A stretch of DNA of 64,000 nucleotides from assembly GCF_019048845.1 (NCBI RefSeq), contig NZ_CP077426.1, forward strand, positions 1,163,501-1,227,500. The letters run 5' to 3'. How positions within the stretch are numbered: the stretch's first letter is position 1; each line of letters starts with the position of its first letter. Below, in pieces: positions 19,641 to 28,747 of the stretch. The stretch comes from Vibrio mimicus. Its GTDB lineage: Bacteria > Pseudomonadota > Gammaproteobacteria > Enterobacterales > Vibrionaceae. The position numbers and the translations under genes are program-made. Under the pieces are notes generated by a model, which made no database searches, was not told the origin of the DNA, and was given only the letters and a program-made list of their open reading frames with translations.

Positions 19641-20465
19641 TTATTGATGCCCTACAGATAAAAGTTCAGGATTGATCACCAAGTTTCGTACCCCGTGTGC
19701 GTGATTTTCTTTGAAATCATTGCCTTCAAGCCATTTAGCCACGGATGCAATACTCACTTTGGCGACATTAGGACGTACACTCCATGTTACTTGCAGTGGA
19801 GATCCTTGCTCGTTGTAACTGGGGCCCGTTGTCGAACCTGCGTATTGAATAGGCGTACCCGTGTCATTTGGAATGTTCAAGGCTTGATAATAGCCATTGC
19901 GTTGGCCATAGTCGGTGAGCACAGCAAAATCCAAAGCTTCATCATCATTAACCAGCACATAAACTTGCGCTTCAACTCTCAGTTGAGGGTTCTGTATTGA
20001 TTCAGAAAGGCAAGCACCTAACGTGGCTCCCGGCTTAACATTGGCGCTGCTATACACATAATGCACTTCGATGGTGTCTCCAGACTGAAGTTCTTTATGC
20101 TTGAAAGGTTGTAATTCTTCTTTCGTTAACTGGCCGTTGTACTGGTAACCCGTGTTATACCCTTTGCCATCACCATTGCCTGCAAATTGAGTAAACTCCC
20201 CACCTTTGTGTTCTGCGTTTTTGTGAAAATGGATATTGCACAGATTCATTTGTTCAAAGCCTGGTGCAATACCAAACGAACGGTCATTGTGTCCATCCAA
20301 GTTATCAATATCACGCGGTGATTGAGGGCCAAATCCTTTTTCTTTTGTATTCTCTGCGAGGTTTGCTCTTTGTTTGGCAATGACTTCATCACTGACAACG
20401 CCATCGGCTGCAAATGCCGTTGAGCTCACAAGTAACATGGTCATCACACACAACTTACTTTTCAT
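19641..20465 (-). CDS. Delta-class (CA_like) carbonic anhydrase, periplasmic
   Basis: A 274-residue exported protein with a signal peptide ending TAFA. The mature part has CNIHFHKNAEHKGGEF, a histidine cluster resembling the zinc site of the CA_like/delta carbonic anhydrase family (PF10563), and two further segments (VHYVYSSANV; QVTWSVRPNVAKV) in the beta-core. The Cys beside the His cluster and the Cys in GACLSES could form a disulfide. If correct it interconverts CO2 and bicarbonate in the periplasm. AAGGA precedes the ATG. It stands alone and is convergent with kdsB. The family call is by motif memory; enzymatic activity is inferred. Confidence 0.68.
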   Translation of the reverse strand: MKSKLCVMTMLLVSSTAFAADGVVSDEVIAKQRANLAENTKEKGFGPQSPRDIDNLDGHNDRSFGIAPGFEQMNLCNIHFHKNAEHKGGEFTQFAGNGDGKGYNTGYQYNGQLTKEELQPFKHKELQSGDTIEVHYVYSSANVKPGATLGACLSESIQNPQLRVEAQVYVLVNDDEALDFAVLTDYGQRNGYYQALNIPNDTGTPIQYAGSTTGPSYNEQGSPLQVTWSVRPNVAKVSIASVAKWLEGNDFKENHAHGVRNLVINPELLSVGHQ

Positions 20466-20631
20466 GAAGCGGTTCCTTTTTCGTGGCTTTTAGTCGCCGT
20501 GAGTATACTGAACCTTGAGTTGAAGAGTTTTATCAATTATGTATCCATTGGTTACGAATTTGATAAAAGAAAACAAGCTGAGAATAATGCAATGGTGTTG
20601 ACTGTGCTTGATGAATAGGTCTCCAGCAAAT

Positions 20632-21864
20632 TCAATTGCTTGAAGCGATGGCCCATATCCGTGTCATGACTTCTTCTTCACTGACCGTTGGGTTACGGAA
20701 AAAATGGAAAATTTCGTTGGTAATGGCTTGCTGAATCATGGGGTTAACCGCCATTGAATCGGTCATACTTGGCACGAGATTTCCCTCTTTGGCTGCATAC
20801 AAAAAGTCTTGGTGGGAACGCTGCTGGCATAGGTTGAATGTGTCTAAAGCAATATCCTGACGGACGGGAATCGACCCTTTATAGCGATTAAAGTTGGCTT
20901 GAAATTGCTTATCGGCGAGCAGTGTCGCCAGTTGATTGGCTTCTGTGTAGCTGAATTCTTTGCTCGCCATGAAAACGAAACTGTCCATGTTGTAGAGATA
21001 ACTGTTGTGTGAGCCAGGGGCTGGGGCACAAGAGATTGCCTCTGGCACTTTCACGTTTTTAGCTAAGAGCTCACCCAATATCCAATCACCACCGAGTTGG
21101 AACAAAGTCTCACCATTGATGAGCGCTTGTGTAGCGCTATCCCATCGCTCATCATTTTTGGTAAAGCTGACCCATTGGCTCACCTCGCGTAAGGCTTGCA
21201 AAGCTTGATGCATGGGCGGGGTTCGAATGTGTTCAGGACTCAGTTCGACCAATGACTGACGATAAAAATCAATGCCCCCATACGCGATAACAAAGCTTTC
21301 GAATATCTGCGCAATTTGCCAAGGTTGCTCCCCAATGGCTAAGGGCGATATGCCATGCTGATGAGCGGTTTTGAGTGCTTGTAAGAACTCGGTTTGGGTT
21401 GTAGGCAATTCCAGATTCAATTGCTTCAATAGCCAGTTGTTGACCCAAAGCATGTTCATTCGATGCAGAGTTAAAGGGAGCGCAACATAGCCTTGCCCGG
21501 TTTTGTTCACATGGATGACAGCAGGGTAAAGCTGTTCATCCCAGTGTTCTGCAGCAGCCACGGGGTTTAAGTTGTGGAGTATGCCAATCGCATCCCAGTC
21601 ACGAATGCTGGGGCCTTCAATTTGGGCGAGTTGTGGCGGATTGCCTGCCAAGGCTCGGGCTTGCAAGACCGTCATCGCATTGTCGCCACCACCCCCCAAA
21701 ATTGGGTTAATTTCGATTTCAATCTGATGCTGTTTTAAGTGTTGTTCCAGAGTTTGCAAGGCGCGTTGTTCGCCAGCGGAAGTCCACCAATGCATGATTT
21801 CGACAGCCGCGCTGAAAGACGAATAGCCAAAGAAGAATAAACATAACAATGTTCGCAGTAACAT
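20632..21864 (-). CDS. Periplasmic sugar-binding protein (family 1, glucose-type)
   Basis: A 410-residue extracellular solute-binding protein with a signal peptide (MLLRTLLCLFFFGYSSFSA) and no lipobox. The mature start IMHWWTSAGEQRALQ, then GGGGDNAMTVLQARALAGNPP, then GPSIRDWDAIG, and later PLTLHRMNMLWVN and FESFVIAYGGIDFY, follow the GtsA-type glucose/mannose-binding proteins of Pseudomonas-like ABC importers. No ABC permease or ATPase gene is nearby. Its ATG shares a base with the kinase stop (TAATG), making it the third gene of a regulator-kinase-binding protein operon. I infer it presents a bound sugar to the kinase rather than feeding an importer. Confidence 0.8.
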   Translation of the reverse strand: MLLRTLLCLFFFGYSSFSAAVEIMHWWTSAGEQRALQTLEQHLKQHQIEIEINPILGGGGDNAMTVLQARALAGNPPQLAQIEGPSIRDWDAIGILHNLNPVAAAEHWDEQLYPAVIHVNKTGQGYVALPLTLHRMNMLWVNNWLLKQLNLELPTTQTEFLQALKTAHQHGISPLAIGEQPWQIAQIFESFVIAYGGIDFYRQSLVELSPEHIRTPPMHQALQALREVSQWVSFTKNDERWDSATQALINGETLFQLGGDWILGELLAKNVKVPEAISCAPAPGSHNSYLYNMDSFVFMASKEFSYTEANQLATLLADKQFQANFNRYKGSIPVRQDIALDTFNLCQQRSHQDFLYAAKEGNLVPSMTDSMAVNPMIQQAITNEIFHFFRNPTVSEEEVMTRIWAIASSN

Positions 21865-23297
21865 TATGAATCCTTGGGGAGTGAAAGTGTGGCCATTAAT
21901 CCACCTTGAGCGGTTAAGCTGAGTTCAAGTTTTCCGCCATGCGCTTTAGCAATGCTTTGGGAGATGGTTAAGCCAAGCCCATTACCTTCGTGATGCAGTG
22001 CTTGTGGGGCTCGGTAGTAAGGCGCGCAGAGTTTTTCAATTAAGCTTGGATCAAGAGACTGACCTTCATCACTGATGGCGATGGTGATCGCGCTTTCAGC
22101 CTCGTGAAAATGAATATGGGCTCGATGGCCATATTTGATCGCATTGTCCACCAAGTTTTGGATGCAACGTTTCAACGCGAGAGGTTTGCCAATCAGCGGA
22201 CTAATGACTTGCCCCTGAATTGAGGTTTTATCGCTTTCGTAACGCATCGTGATATGTTCCACCAACAAGTTTAAGTCGATAGGCTCAATCTCTTCATGGA
22301 TGTCGGTTTCACGAATGCATTGCAAAGCACCTTTCACCATGAGTTCTAAGTCGTTGACGATTCGGGTAAAGCGTTCGCGTTCCCGATCATCATCCAGCAT
22401 TTCTGTGCGCAATTTGAGACAGGCAATGGGCGTTTTTAAGTCATGTGAAATGGCGCTGAACAGCATTTCTCGTTCTTTCATATGGCTATCAATACGCTGA
22501 TGCATTTTATTAAATGCGCGAATCGCGGCTTTGAGCTCGTTACTGCCTTGTTCTTTGACTAATGGCACTTTCAAGCGGCTGGACATCAGCGTTGCGGCTT
22601 TTGCCAAATGACGAATCGGTGTGATTTCACGTTGCATGATAATGCCCATGCATACCAGTAAAAGCAGGGCGGATAGCACCAAGGTAAACCACTCACGCCT
22701 TTCAAAATAGGTTGTTTCTAAATCCACATAAGGGGCGGGAAGAACGGCGGCAAGATAGAACCACTCACCGGCTGACACTTTGACTTGCAGAACCAGAATC
22801 GGGGGATTGAGTTCGCCATAACTGAGTGAATAGTGCGCCCATAACAAGGGAAGTTCATCAATAAGCAGCTCGTTATTAAACACTTTAAGTTGATCACGGC
22901 GAGTAAACTCAACAAGGATTTCCGGCTGCCCTTGTAGCTGCTGCTTCAGCACTTTCTGCACCTCCTCAATGACCAAGGTTTTACGCTGGCTTTCCGGAAG
23001 AGCATCAATGGCGATATCGTGATCATTCAGTGAAACGAAAAAGCGTGTTCCGCCCATATTGCGCAGTTGATTGAGCACTAAATGACGATACTGAGCGGGT
23101 AGGGTTTGGAAAAATGAGATGGTGGATGCAGCACTTAAGGCCAAACTGCGTACCGTGGTGACAAGTCCTTCAGTATCTCGTTTGTGGCTATGTTGATACC
23201 AAATGGCGCTCGCGAGCCATTGCGAGGCGACGACCACGATCACCAAAAACAGGCTGGTTCGTACTGCAAGCGAATTAAACCGCTGTTTAATGTTCAT
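21864..23297 (-). CDS. Sensor histidine kinase partner of the binding protein
   Basis: A 477-residue membrane kinase. TM1 lies at about residues 13-33, a periplasmic domain of about 160 residues follows, TM2 lies at about 200-220 and a HAMP-like linker comes next. The phosphoacceptor is His285 in ISHDLKTP. The ATPase domain has an N-box LVDNAIKYG, DEGQSLD and a G-box GNGLGLTIS. All catalytic motifs are intact. The large periplasmic domain could contact the neighbouring sugar-binding protein. It overlaps the regulator gene by 11 bases and the binding-protein gene by one, so all three should be made together. Confidence 0.9.
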   Translation of the reverse strand: MNIKQRFNSLAVRTSLFLVIVVVASQWLASAIWYQHSHKRDTEGLVTTVRSLALSAASTISFFQTLPAQYRHLVLNQLRNMGGTRFFVSLNDHDIAIDALPESQRKTLVIEEVQKVLKQQLQGQPEILVEFTRRDQLKVFNNELLIDELPLLWAHYSLSYGELNPPILVLQVKVSAGEWFYLAAVLPAPYVDLETTYFERREWFTLVLSALLLLVCMGIIMQREITPIRHLAKAATLMSSRLKVPLVKEQGSNELKAAIRAFNKMHQRIDSHMKEREMLFSAISHDLKTPIACLKLRTEMLDDDRERERFTRIVNDLELMVKGALQCIRETDIHEEIEPIDLNLLVEHITMRYESDKTSIQGQVISPLIGKPLALKRCIQNLVDNAIKYGHRAHIHFHEAESAITIAISDEGQSLDPSLIEKLCAPYYRAPQALHHEGNGLGLTISQSIAKAHGGKLELSLTAQGGLMATLSLPKDS

Positions 23298-23997
23298 AAC
23301 GAATGCCTGACGTGAGCATGTAACCTTTATTGCGCACGGTGAGAATTAAAGTGCGATCTTTATCTTCTAAGTGAGTGCGGAGTCGGCTGATTTGAACATC
23401 AATACCTCTTTCAAACGGATCCGCATCGCGTCCCCATATTTCTCGGGCAATGTCATCACGGGTCAGGATCTTCTCTGCGTGATTGATAAAAAGCCCGAGT
23501 AAGGATAAATCCGCACCGCTGAGCTGTTTTATCGCATGTGTTTCAAGGTGTTTTAGTTGTCGCGTAATCGTATCCAACTGCCAGCCCGCAAAGGTGACTT
23601 TTCTTGCCACAGAAAGGGAGTCTGAAAGTTGGCTGCGGCGAAGAATGGCTTTGATGCGAGCTAACAGCTCTCTTGGGCTGAAGGATTTAGTGATGTAATC
23701 ATCCGCTCCCAGTTCTAAACCCGTGACGCGATCGGTCTCTTCCGTCACGGCGGTTAACATGATGATGGGGACACTGGAGTGCTTGCGTAATTTTTGACAA
23801 AGCGTAAAGCCATCATCCCCCGGCATCATGATGTCTAGAATAATCAGGTCGGGATAATGATTTTCCAGAAGTTTCCACATTACCGCACCATTTTCGGCGC
23901 AAATAACCTCAAATCCTGCTTTACCCAGATAGTCTTTGATCGCCTCTCGAAGCTCCTGATTATCATCAACCACCAGGATCTGTTTGTTCTCCAACAT
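23287..23997 (-). CDS. OmpR/PhoB-family response regulator
   Basis: A 236-residue regulator with receiver residues Asp11/Asp12 and the phosphoacceptor Asp55 in LIILDIMMPG, the conserved Lys in DDYITKSFSPRELLARIK, and a C-terminal winged-helix DNA-binding domain (about 130-230, with EKILTRDDIAREIWGRD and DVQISRLRTHLE). It is the first gene of the three-gene leftward operon and faces the PtsG-like gene across a 231-base region. That region has four inverted heptamers which are its likely targets. Confidence 0.93.
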   Translation of the reverse strand: MLENKQILVVDDNQELREAIKDYLGKAGFEVICAENGAVMWKLLENHYPDLIILDIMMPGDDGFTLCQKLRKHSSVPIIMLTAVTEETDRVTGLELGADDYITKSFSPRELLARIKAILRRSQLSDSLSVARKVTFAGWQLDTITRQLKHLETHAIKQLSGADLSLLGLFINHAEKILTRDDIAREIWGRDADPFERGIDVQISRLRTHLEDKDRTLILTVRNKGYMLTSGIRYEH

Positions 23998-24057
23998 GCG
24001 GTTTTTCCTTCTTGTTCTCTGTGGTGAAAGCTCGGTTATTTCACAAGTAATTGACTG

Positions 24058-24112
24058 CTTACAAAAGACTTTTTTTGTAAGTGTTCGCTTACAAACTCGT
24101 TGCGCTTTGTAA
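24058..24112. promoter_or_regulatory. Cluster of four inverted heptamers, probable operator
   Basis: The heptamer TTACAAA or its complement TTTGTAA occurs four times in alternating orientation: CTTACAAA at 24058-24065, TTTGTAAG at 24074-24081, CTTACAAA at 24088-24095 and TTTGTAAC at 24106-24113. The middle pair makes a perfect 8-bp palindrome with a 6-base centre. The cluster lies 61 bases before the regulator start and about 115 before the EIICB start, so one set of sites could serve both divergent promoters. Confidence 0.6.
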
Positions 24113-24228
24113 CCTTCACTGGGTTGGGGATTGATAACATGATGGCGGATTTATTTTATCCATACACGTGAAAGCGATAGGCCATGCGGCCTATATCACC
24201 TGATAAAAACTCCAACAAGGAGGGAGAC

Positions 24229-25671
24229 ATGCTGAAAAATTTGTTTGGCCAGCTACAGATGATCGGACGGTCACTCATGCTGCCCGTTGCGGTATTACCC
24301 GTTGCCGGGTTGATGTTTGGTATAGGGAATGCGGGATTACCTTTCATCCCTGCTGAACTCAGTAAAGTCATGCTTGCTGCCGGTGAAGGCATATTTGGCA
24401 ACATGCAGTTGATGTTTGCAGTGGGGGTTGCGTTAGGCCTATCCAAAGGTAACGATGGCGCTGCTGGTTTAGCAGGACTGGTTGGCCTGATCATGATGAA
24501 TGCGGCACTCGGGATAGTCACTGGGTTGCGCGGGTTAGAAACCGATGCCACCATCATGGGCGTTGCAACACTGCAAACCGGTGTTTTTGGCGGCATTATT
24601 ATCGGTGCCGTCGCGGCGATGATGTACAACCGTTTCTATGCGATTCGATTACCCGAGTACTTAGGCTTCTTTGCGGGTAAACGCTTTGTACCGATTGTGA
24701 CAGGGTTAGTGTCAATCGTGATTGGTGCGGTATTGGCTTTCGCTTGGCCGCCTATCGGTAATCTCTTAGACATCTTCTCTCACTGGGCGGCTTATCAAAA
24801 CCCTGTGCTTGCTTGGGGTATCTATGGCGCGGGTGAGCGTTCTCTGCTGCCTGTCGGTTTACACCATATTTGGAATGCGCCGTTCTTCTTTGAAGTAGGT
24901 AGCTACACAGATCCACAAACGGGCAAAGTGTTCACGGGTGAGCTCACGCGCTTCTTCGCGGGAGATAAAACAGCAGGCTATCTGTCTGGTGGTTTTATGT
25001 ATTCAATGTGGGCGCTGCCTGCCGCGGCTCTCGCTATTTATCACTGTGCTAGCCCAGAGCGGAAAAAGATTGTTGGTGGCTTAATGATGTCTGCAGCGCT
25101 GACATCATGGCTGACAGGTATTACGGAGCCGATTGAATTCACCTTCTTGTTTGTTGCTCCTGTTTTGTACGTCATCCATATCTTCCTGACAGGTATTGCG
25201 TTTGCGATCACCGCGTTTTTAGAGATTAAACACAGTACCGACTTTGCTCACGGCGCTATCCAGTTCTTCTTGTATTATCCAATGTCGAGCAATGCGTGGA
25301 TGTTCTTTATCATCGGGCCGATTTGGGCGCTGCTTTACTATGGTCTGTTCCGCTTTCTGATTGTGAAGTTAAACCTGAAAACGCCGGGTCGAGAAACAGA
25401 GGTAACGACAGTCACTTTAGCGGGCAAACCGAATGAAATTGCGGTGGATGTGGTGGCAGCGCTCGGCGGTAAAAGTAACATCAAAACCGTAGACGCTTGT
25501 ATCACCCGACTTCGTGTTAGCGTGAGAGACATTAAACATGTCGATGTGGCTAAGCTGAAACAGCTCGGTGCGAGAGAAGTCATTGTGATTGGCGACAATT
25601 TACAAGCCATCTTTGGTACGCAATCCGACACGATAAAAAGTGAAATTCATGGCGTTCTTGCTTCAGCTTAG
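24229..25671 (+). CDS. PTS EIICB, glucose family (second PtsG-like permease)
   Basis: A phosphotransferase permease of 480 residues that imports and phosphorylates a hexose, most likely glucose. It reads colinearly with E. coli PtsG: LQMIGRSLMLPVAVLPVAGL at the N-terminus, LPEYLGFFAGKRFVPI, WAAYQNPV, GLHHIWN, the sugar-binding GITEPIEF motif, a linker at LKTPGRE, then the EIIB domain with the phosphorylated Cys424 in ACITRLRVSV. No EIIA is fused or adjacent, so it should use the cell's Crr. ATG 24229 is fixed by AAGGAGG at 24218-24224. It is divergent from the response-regulator operon and probably its target. An alternative substrate in the glucose/glucosamine/maltose group cannot be excluded. 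Confidence 0.9.
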   Translation: MLKNLFGQLQMIGRSLMLPVAVLPVAGLMFGIGNAGLPFIPAELSKVMLAAGEGIFGNMQLMFAVGVALGLSKGNDGAAGLAGLVGLIMMNAALGIVTGLRGLETDATIMGVATLQTGVFGGIIIGAVAAMMYNRFYAIRLPEYLGFFAGKRFVPIVTGLVSIVIGAVLAFAWPPIGNLLDIFSHWAAYQNPVLAWGIYGAGERSLLPVGLHHIWNAPFFFEVGSYTDPQTGKVFTGELTRFFAGDKTAGYLSGGFMYSMWALPAAALAIYHCASPERKKIVGGLMMSAALTSWLTGITEPIEFTFLFVAPVLYVIHIFLTGIAFAITAFLEIKHSTDFAHGAIQFFLYYPMSSNAWMFFIIGPIWALLYYGLFRFLIVKLNLKTPGRETEVTTVTLAGKPNEIAVDVVAALGGKSNIKTVDACITRLRVSVRDIKHVDVAKLKQLGAREVIVIGDNLQAIFGTQSDTIKSEIHGVLASA

Positions 25672-25698
25672 TAAGAAAGCGTAGTTCACTGAAAAGAA

Positions 25699-25732
25699 GA
25701 AAAAGCCCACAACGAACGAAGTTGTGGGCTTT
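25699..25732 (-). terminator. Terminator between the EIICB gene and spoVR
   Basis: A 12-bp stem, 25702-25713 with 25721-25732, carries a GCCCACAAC/GTTGTGGGC core. The A-run on its left gives a U-tract for leftward spoVR transcription. It may also stop the rightward EIICB transcript, though its right flank is poorer in T. Confidence 0.85.
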
Positions 25733-25768
25733 GGTTATGTTAGGAATGTTGTATTGCAGCCCCAGAGA

Positions 25769-27319
25769 TTAGATTCGACTTTCTAAGTCGTTCTTTTTAG
25801 GGCAGGTTGCGAGGATATCTCTTCTTCCTGTGTCTTTGACCTCCTCCAGTTTGACTTCAAAACCCCATAGACGGTGCAAGTGTTTCAGCACCTCCTCGTA
25901 GCTTGGATCTAACGGAATGCGATCGTGTGGAACGTACTGCAACGTCAATGAGCGATCGCCTCGAACATCGACGTTATACACTTGAATGTTGGGTTCAAGG
26001 TTACTGAGGTTGTATTGTGCCGCGAGTTTTTCGCGGATTTGTTGATAACCGAGGTCATCGTGAATAGCACTGATTTCGATGTGATTTTTTCTATCATCAT
26101 CGCAAATGGCAAACAGCTTAAAATCGCGAATGAGCTTGGGAGATAAGTACTGGCTGATAAAACTTTCATCTTTAAAGTTACGCATCGCAAAATGAAGGGC
26201 ATCCAACCAGTTAGATCCCGCTAACTCTGGAAACCACTCTTTATCTTCCTCAGTCGGTTCTTCACAGATCCGTTTAATATCACGGAACATGGCAAACCCA
26301 AGCGCATAAGGGTTGATGCCACTGAAATAACGGCTGTTGTAGGGCGGTTGCGCCACTACGCTGGTGTGGCTGTGCAGAAACTCCAGCATGAATTTGTCGC
26401 TGACTAACCCCTCATCATAAAGATGATTGAGAATGGTGTAGTGCCAGAAGGTTGCCCATCCTTCGTTCATGACTTGGGTCTGTTTCTGCGGATAAAAATA
26501 CTGGCTGATTTTACGTACGATGCGAACGATTTCGCGCTGCCAAGGTTCCAGCAAGGGAGCGTGTTTCTCAATAAAGTAGAGGATGTTCTCTTGCGGTTCG
26601 CTCGGGAAACGGCGATGTTTTTCCTGCTCAACCGCTTTTTTCGGCACAGTACGCCATAAGGCATTCACTTGTGATTGCAGATAAGCTTCGCGCTCTTCTT
26701 GGCGCGCTTTCTCTTCGGCAATTGAGATCTTTTCTGGCCGTTTATAACGGTCAACCCCGTAATTCATTAAGGCATGGCAGGAGTCGAGTAGCTTTTCCAC
26801 TTCGTTCACGCCAAATTTCTGCTCACATTCGGCAATGTAGTTTTTGGCAAACAACAGGTAATCGATGATCGAGCTGGCATCCGTCCAAGTTTGGAACAGA
26901 TAGTTGCCTTTGAAGAAGGAGTTGTGGCCGTAACACGCATGCGCCATCACGAGGGCTTGCATGGTTACGGTATTTTCTTCCATCAAATAGGCGATACAAG
27001 GATCGGAGTTAATGACGATCTCGTACGCTAACCCCATCTGGCCGTGTTTGTAGGTTTGCTCGGTTTGGATGAATTTTTTGCCAAATGACCAATGGTTGTA
27101 GTTGATGGGCATGCCGATGCTGGAATAGGCATCCATCATCTGCTCTGAGGTGATGATTTCAATCTGGTTTGGGTAAGTATCCAAACGATAAAACTCAGCG
27201 ACGCGGCGAATTTCTTGGTGATAGCGTTCAATCAGCTCAAATGTCCAATCTGGGCCATCGGGTAGTCGCTTGTTTTGGGCTGCTTTACGCTTGGGTGCGG
27301 CTTTGGCTTTGGTTGTCAT
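25769..27319 (-). CDS. spoVR: SpoVR-family protein (YcgB)
   Basis: A 516-residue cytosolic protein of the SpoVR family, matching E. coli YcgB in length and in motifs such as PNQIEIITSEQMMDAYSSIGMP, YEIVINSDPC and MAHACYGHNSFFKGN. The biochemical role is unknown. It forms a conserved trio with yeaG and yeaH, expressed in stationary phase and starvation in enterobacteria. It begins 12 bases after the yeaH stop and ends at a terminator. Confidence 0.95.
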   Translation of the reverse strand: MTTKAKAAPKRKAAQNKRLPDGPDWTFELIERYHQEIRRVAEFYRLDTYPNQIEIITSEQMMDAYSSIGMPINYNHWSFGKKFIQTEQTYKHGQMGLAYEIVINSDPCIAYLMEENTVTMQALVMAHACYGHNSFFKGNYLFQTWTDASSIIDYLLFAKNYIAECEQKFGVNEVEKLLDSCHALMNYGVDRYKRPEKISIAEEKARQEEREAYLQSQVNALWRTVPKKAVEQEKHRRFPSEPQENILYFIEKHAPLLEPWQREIVRIVRKISQYFYPQKQTQVMNEGWATFWHYTILNHLYDEGLVSDKFMLEFLHSHTSVVAQPPYNSRYFSGINPYALGFAMFRDIKRICEEPTEEDKEWFPELAGSNWLDALHFAMRNFKDESFISQYLSPKLIRDFKLFAICDDDRKNHIEISAIHDDLGYQQIREKLAAQYNLSNLEPNIQVYNVDVRGDRSLTLQYVPHDRIPLDPSYEEVLKHLHRLWGFEVKLEEVKDTGRRDILATCPKKNDLESRI

Positions 27320-27331
27320 CTCTCAGTCTCC

Positions 27332-28603
27332 CTACGCATTTTCCTTTTGGAACAGCTCCCTAAACACAGGGAAAATGTCTTCGACACTGCGAATGTTCTT
27401 CATTGCAAAGTTATCGAAAGATGCCTGTAATTTTTCATATTCGTGCCACAAAGTTTGGTGTGAGCGACGCGTGATCTCGATATAGGCATAGTATTGGCAA
27501 TAGGGCAGCAGCTTGTTGGAGAGTAACTCTTTGCAACGCGGTGAATCGTCTGCCCAGTTATCTCCATCAGAAGCTTGCGCGCCATAAATGTTCCATTCAC
27601 CCAGTGGGAAACGCGCTTCAATGATTTCATGCATCAGCTTGAGCGCACTGGACACTATGGTGCCCCCAGTTTCTTGGGAGTAGAAGAAGTCGTGTTCATT
27701 CACCTCTTTGGCTTGCGTATGATGGCGGATAAACACCACTTCCACGTTTTCATAGGTGCGAGTGAGGAATAGGTAAAGCAGAACATAAAAGCGTTTCGCA
27801 ATATCCTTGGTCGCCTGATCCATAGAGCCTGACACGTCCATCAGACAGAACATCACCGCCTGACTGGATGGAATAGGGCGCTTTTCGTAGTTTTTGAAGC
27901 GCAAATCAAAGGTGTCGATAAAAGGCACGCTATCGATTTTATTGCGTAGTTCTTCAATCTCTTGCTTGATGCGCATCTCTTCCATGATTTGTGGTGGTTC
28001 GCTGCGTTGAATACGTTCGAGTTCTTCTTCCAACTCACTCATTAAACGGCGTTTACCTGCCGTCATTGCGGTGCGGCGTGCTAAGGATTGTTGTAGTGAA
28101 CGCACCACAGAAATGTTGGAGGGCACCCCCGAGGTTTGGAAACCTGCGCGATGGGTTTTCCATTCGGTGATTTTGTTAACTTGGTTTTTCTTGAGATTCG
28201 GCAGTGCTAAATCTTCAAACAGAATATCGAGGTATTCATCTTTGGAAATTTGGAATACGAAATCATCGCTGCCTTCACCATCGGCACTGGCCTCGCCTTC
28301 ACCTGAGCCGCCGCTGCCTTGACCCCCTTTAGGGCGATCGATTTTATCGCCACGAATAAATTGGTCATTGCCCGGATGCACACGTTCGCGCACGCCACCT
28401 TTGCCTTGATGAAACATCGGCTCTTTAATGTCGCGAGTCGGAATCGAAACATCTTCTCCGGATTCCGTATTAGTGATTGAGCGGCGGTTAACGGCATCCG
28501 CAACCGACTCTTTAATCTGCTCTTTGTAACGGCGTAAAAAGCGTTGTCGGTTGACGGTGCTTTTATTTTTGCCGTTTAGCCTTCTGTCGATAAATTGCGC
28601 CAT
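27332..28603 (-). CDS. yeaH: YeaH family protein (VWA-like, UPF0229)
   Basis: A 423-residue cytosolic protein of UPF0229. The N-terminal 90 residues are basic and contain [11 protein letters not shown], followed by a Gly/Ser/Glu-rich linker (about 90-110). The C-terminal half is a von Willebrand A-like domain with the MIDAS motif DVSGSMD (about 248-254). Members of this family accompany the PrkA-type kinase YeaG and probably act as its partner. It sits between prkA and spoVR in the same orientation. Confidence 0.94.
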   Translation of the reverse strand: MAQFIDRRLNGKNKSTVNRQRFLRRYKEQIKESVADAVNRRSITNTESGEDVSIPTRDIKEPMFHQGKGGVRERVHPGNDQFIRGDKIDRPKGGQGSGGSGEGEASADGEGSDDFVFQISKDEYLDILFEDLALPNLKKNQVNKITEWKTHRAGFQTSGVPSNISVVRSLQQSLARRTAMTAGKRRLMSELEEELERIQRSEPPQIMEEMRIKQEIEELRNKIDSVPFIDTFDLRFKNYEKRPIPSSQAVMFCLMDVSGSMDQATKDIAKRFYVLLYLFLTRTYENVEVVFIRHHTQAKEVNEHDFFYSQETGGTIVSSALKLMHEIIEARFPLGEWNIYGAQASDGDNWADDSPRCKELLSNKLLPYCQYYAYIEITRRSHQTLWHEYEKLQASFDNFAMKNIRSVEDIFPVFRELFQKENA

Positions 28604-28705
28604 GAGCCTCTCCCTAATGACATCACCTCAAACTCAATCTCGAGTTTGTTGAGGGGGTGACCTACAGCCCAACAGCGATTCTGTGGGGTAGGTAACACCG
28701 TTGGT

Positions 28706-28726
28706 GGCGGTAGTTGCACTACCGCC
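28706..28726 (-). repeat. Hairpin between prkA and yeaH
   Basis: A perfect 9-bp GC-rich stem, GGCGGTAGT with ACTACCGCC, has a 3-base loop and no T-run on either side. It lies in the 144-base prkA-yeaH spacer. It fits an mRNA-processing or stabilising hairpin rather than a terminator. Confidence 0.5.
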
Positions 28727-28747
28727 GACCATTACACGGCATACACA

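Noticed and set aside
24021..24055. CRP site upstream of the EIICB gene (GGTGA ... TTCACA)
   Set aside because: The half-sites are separated by 13 bases rather than 6. The nearby palindrome TGTAA-N8-TTACA also has the wrong spacing for CRP.
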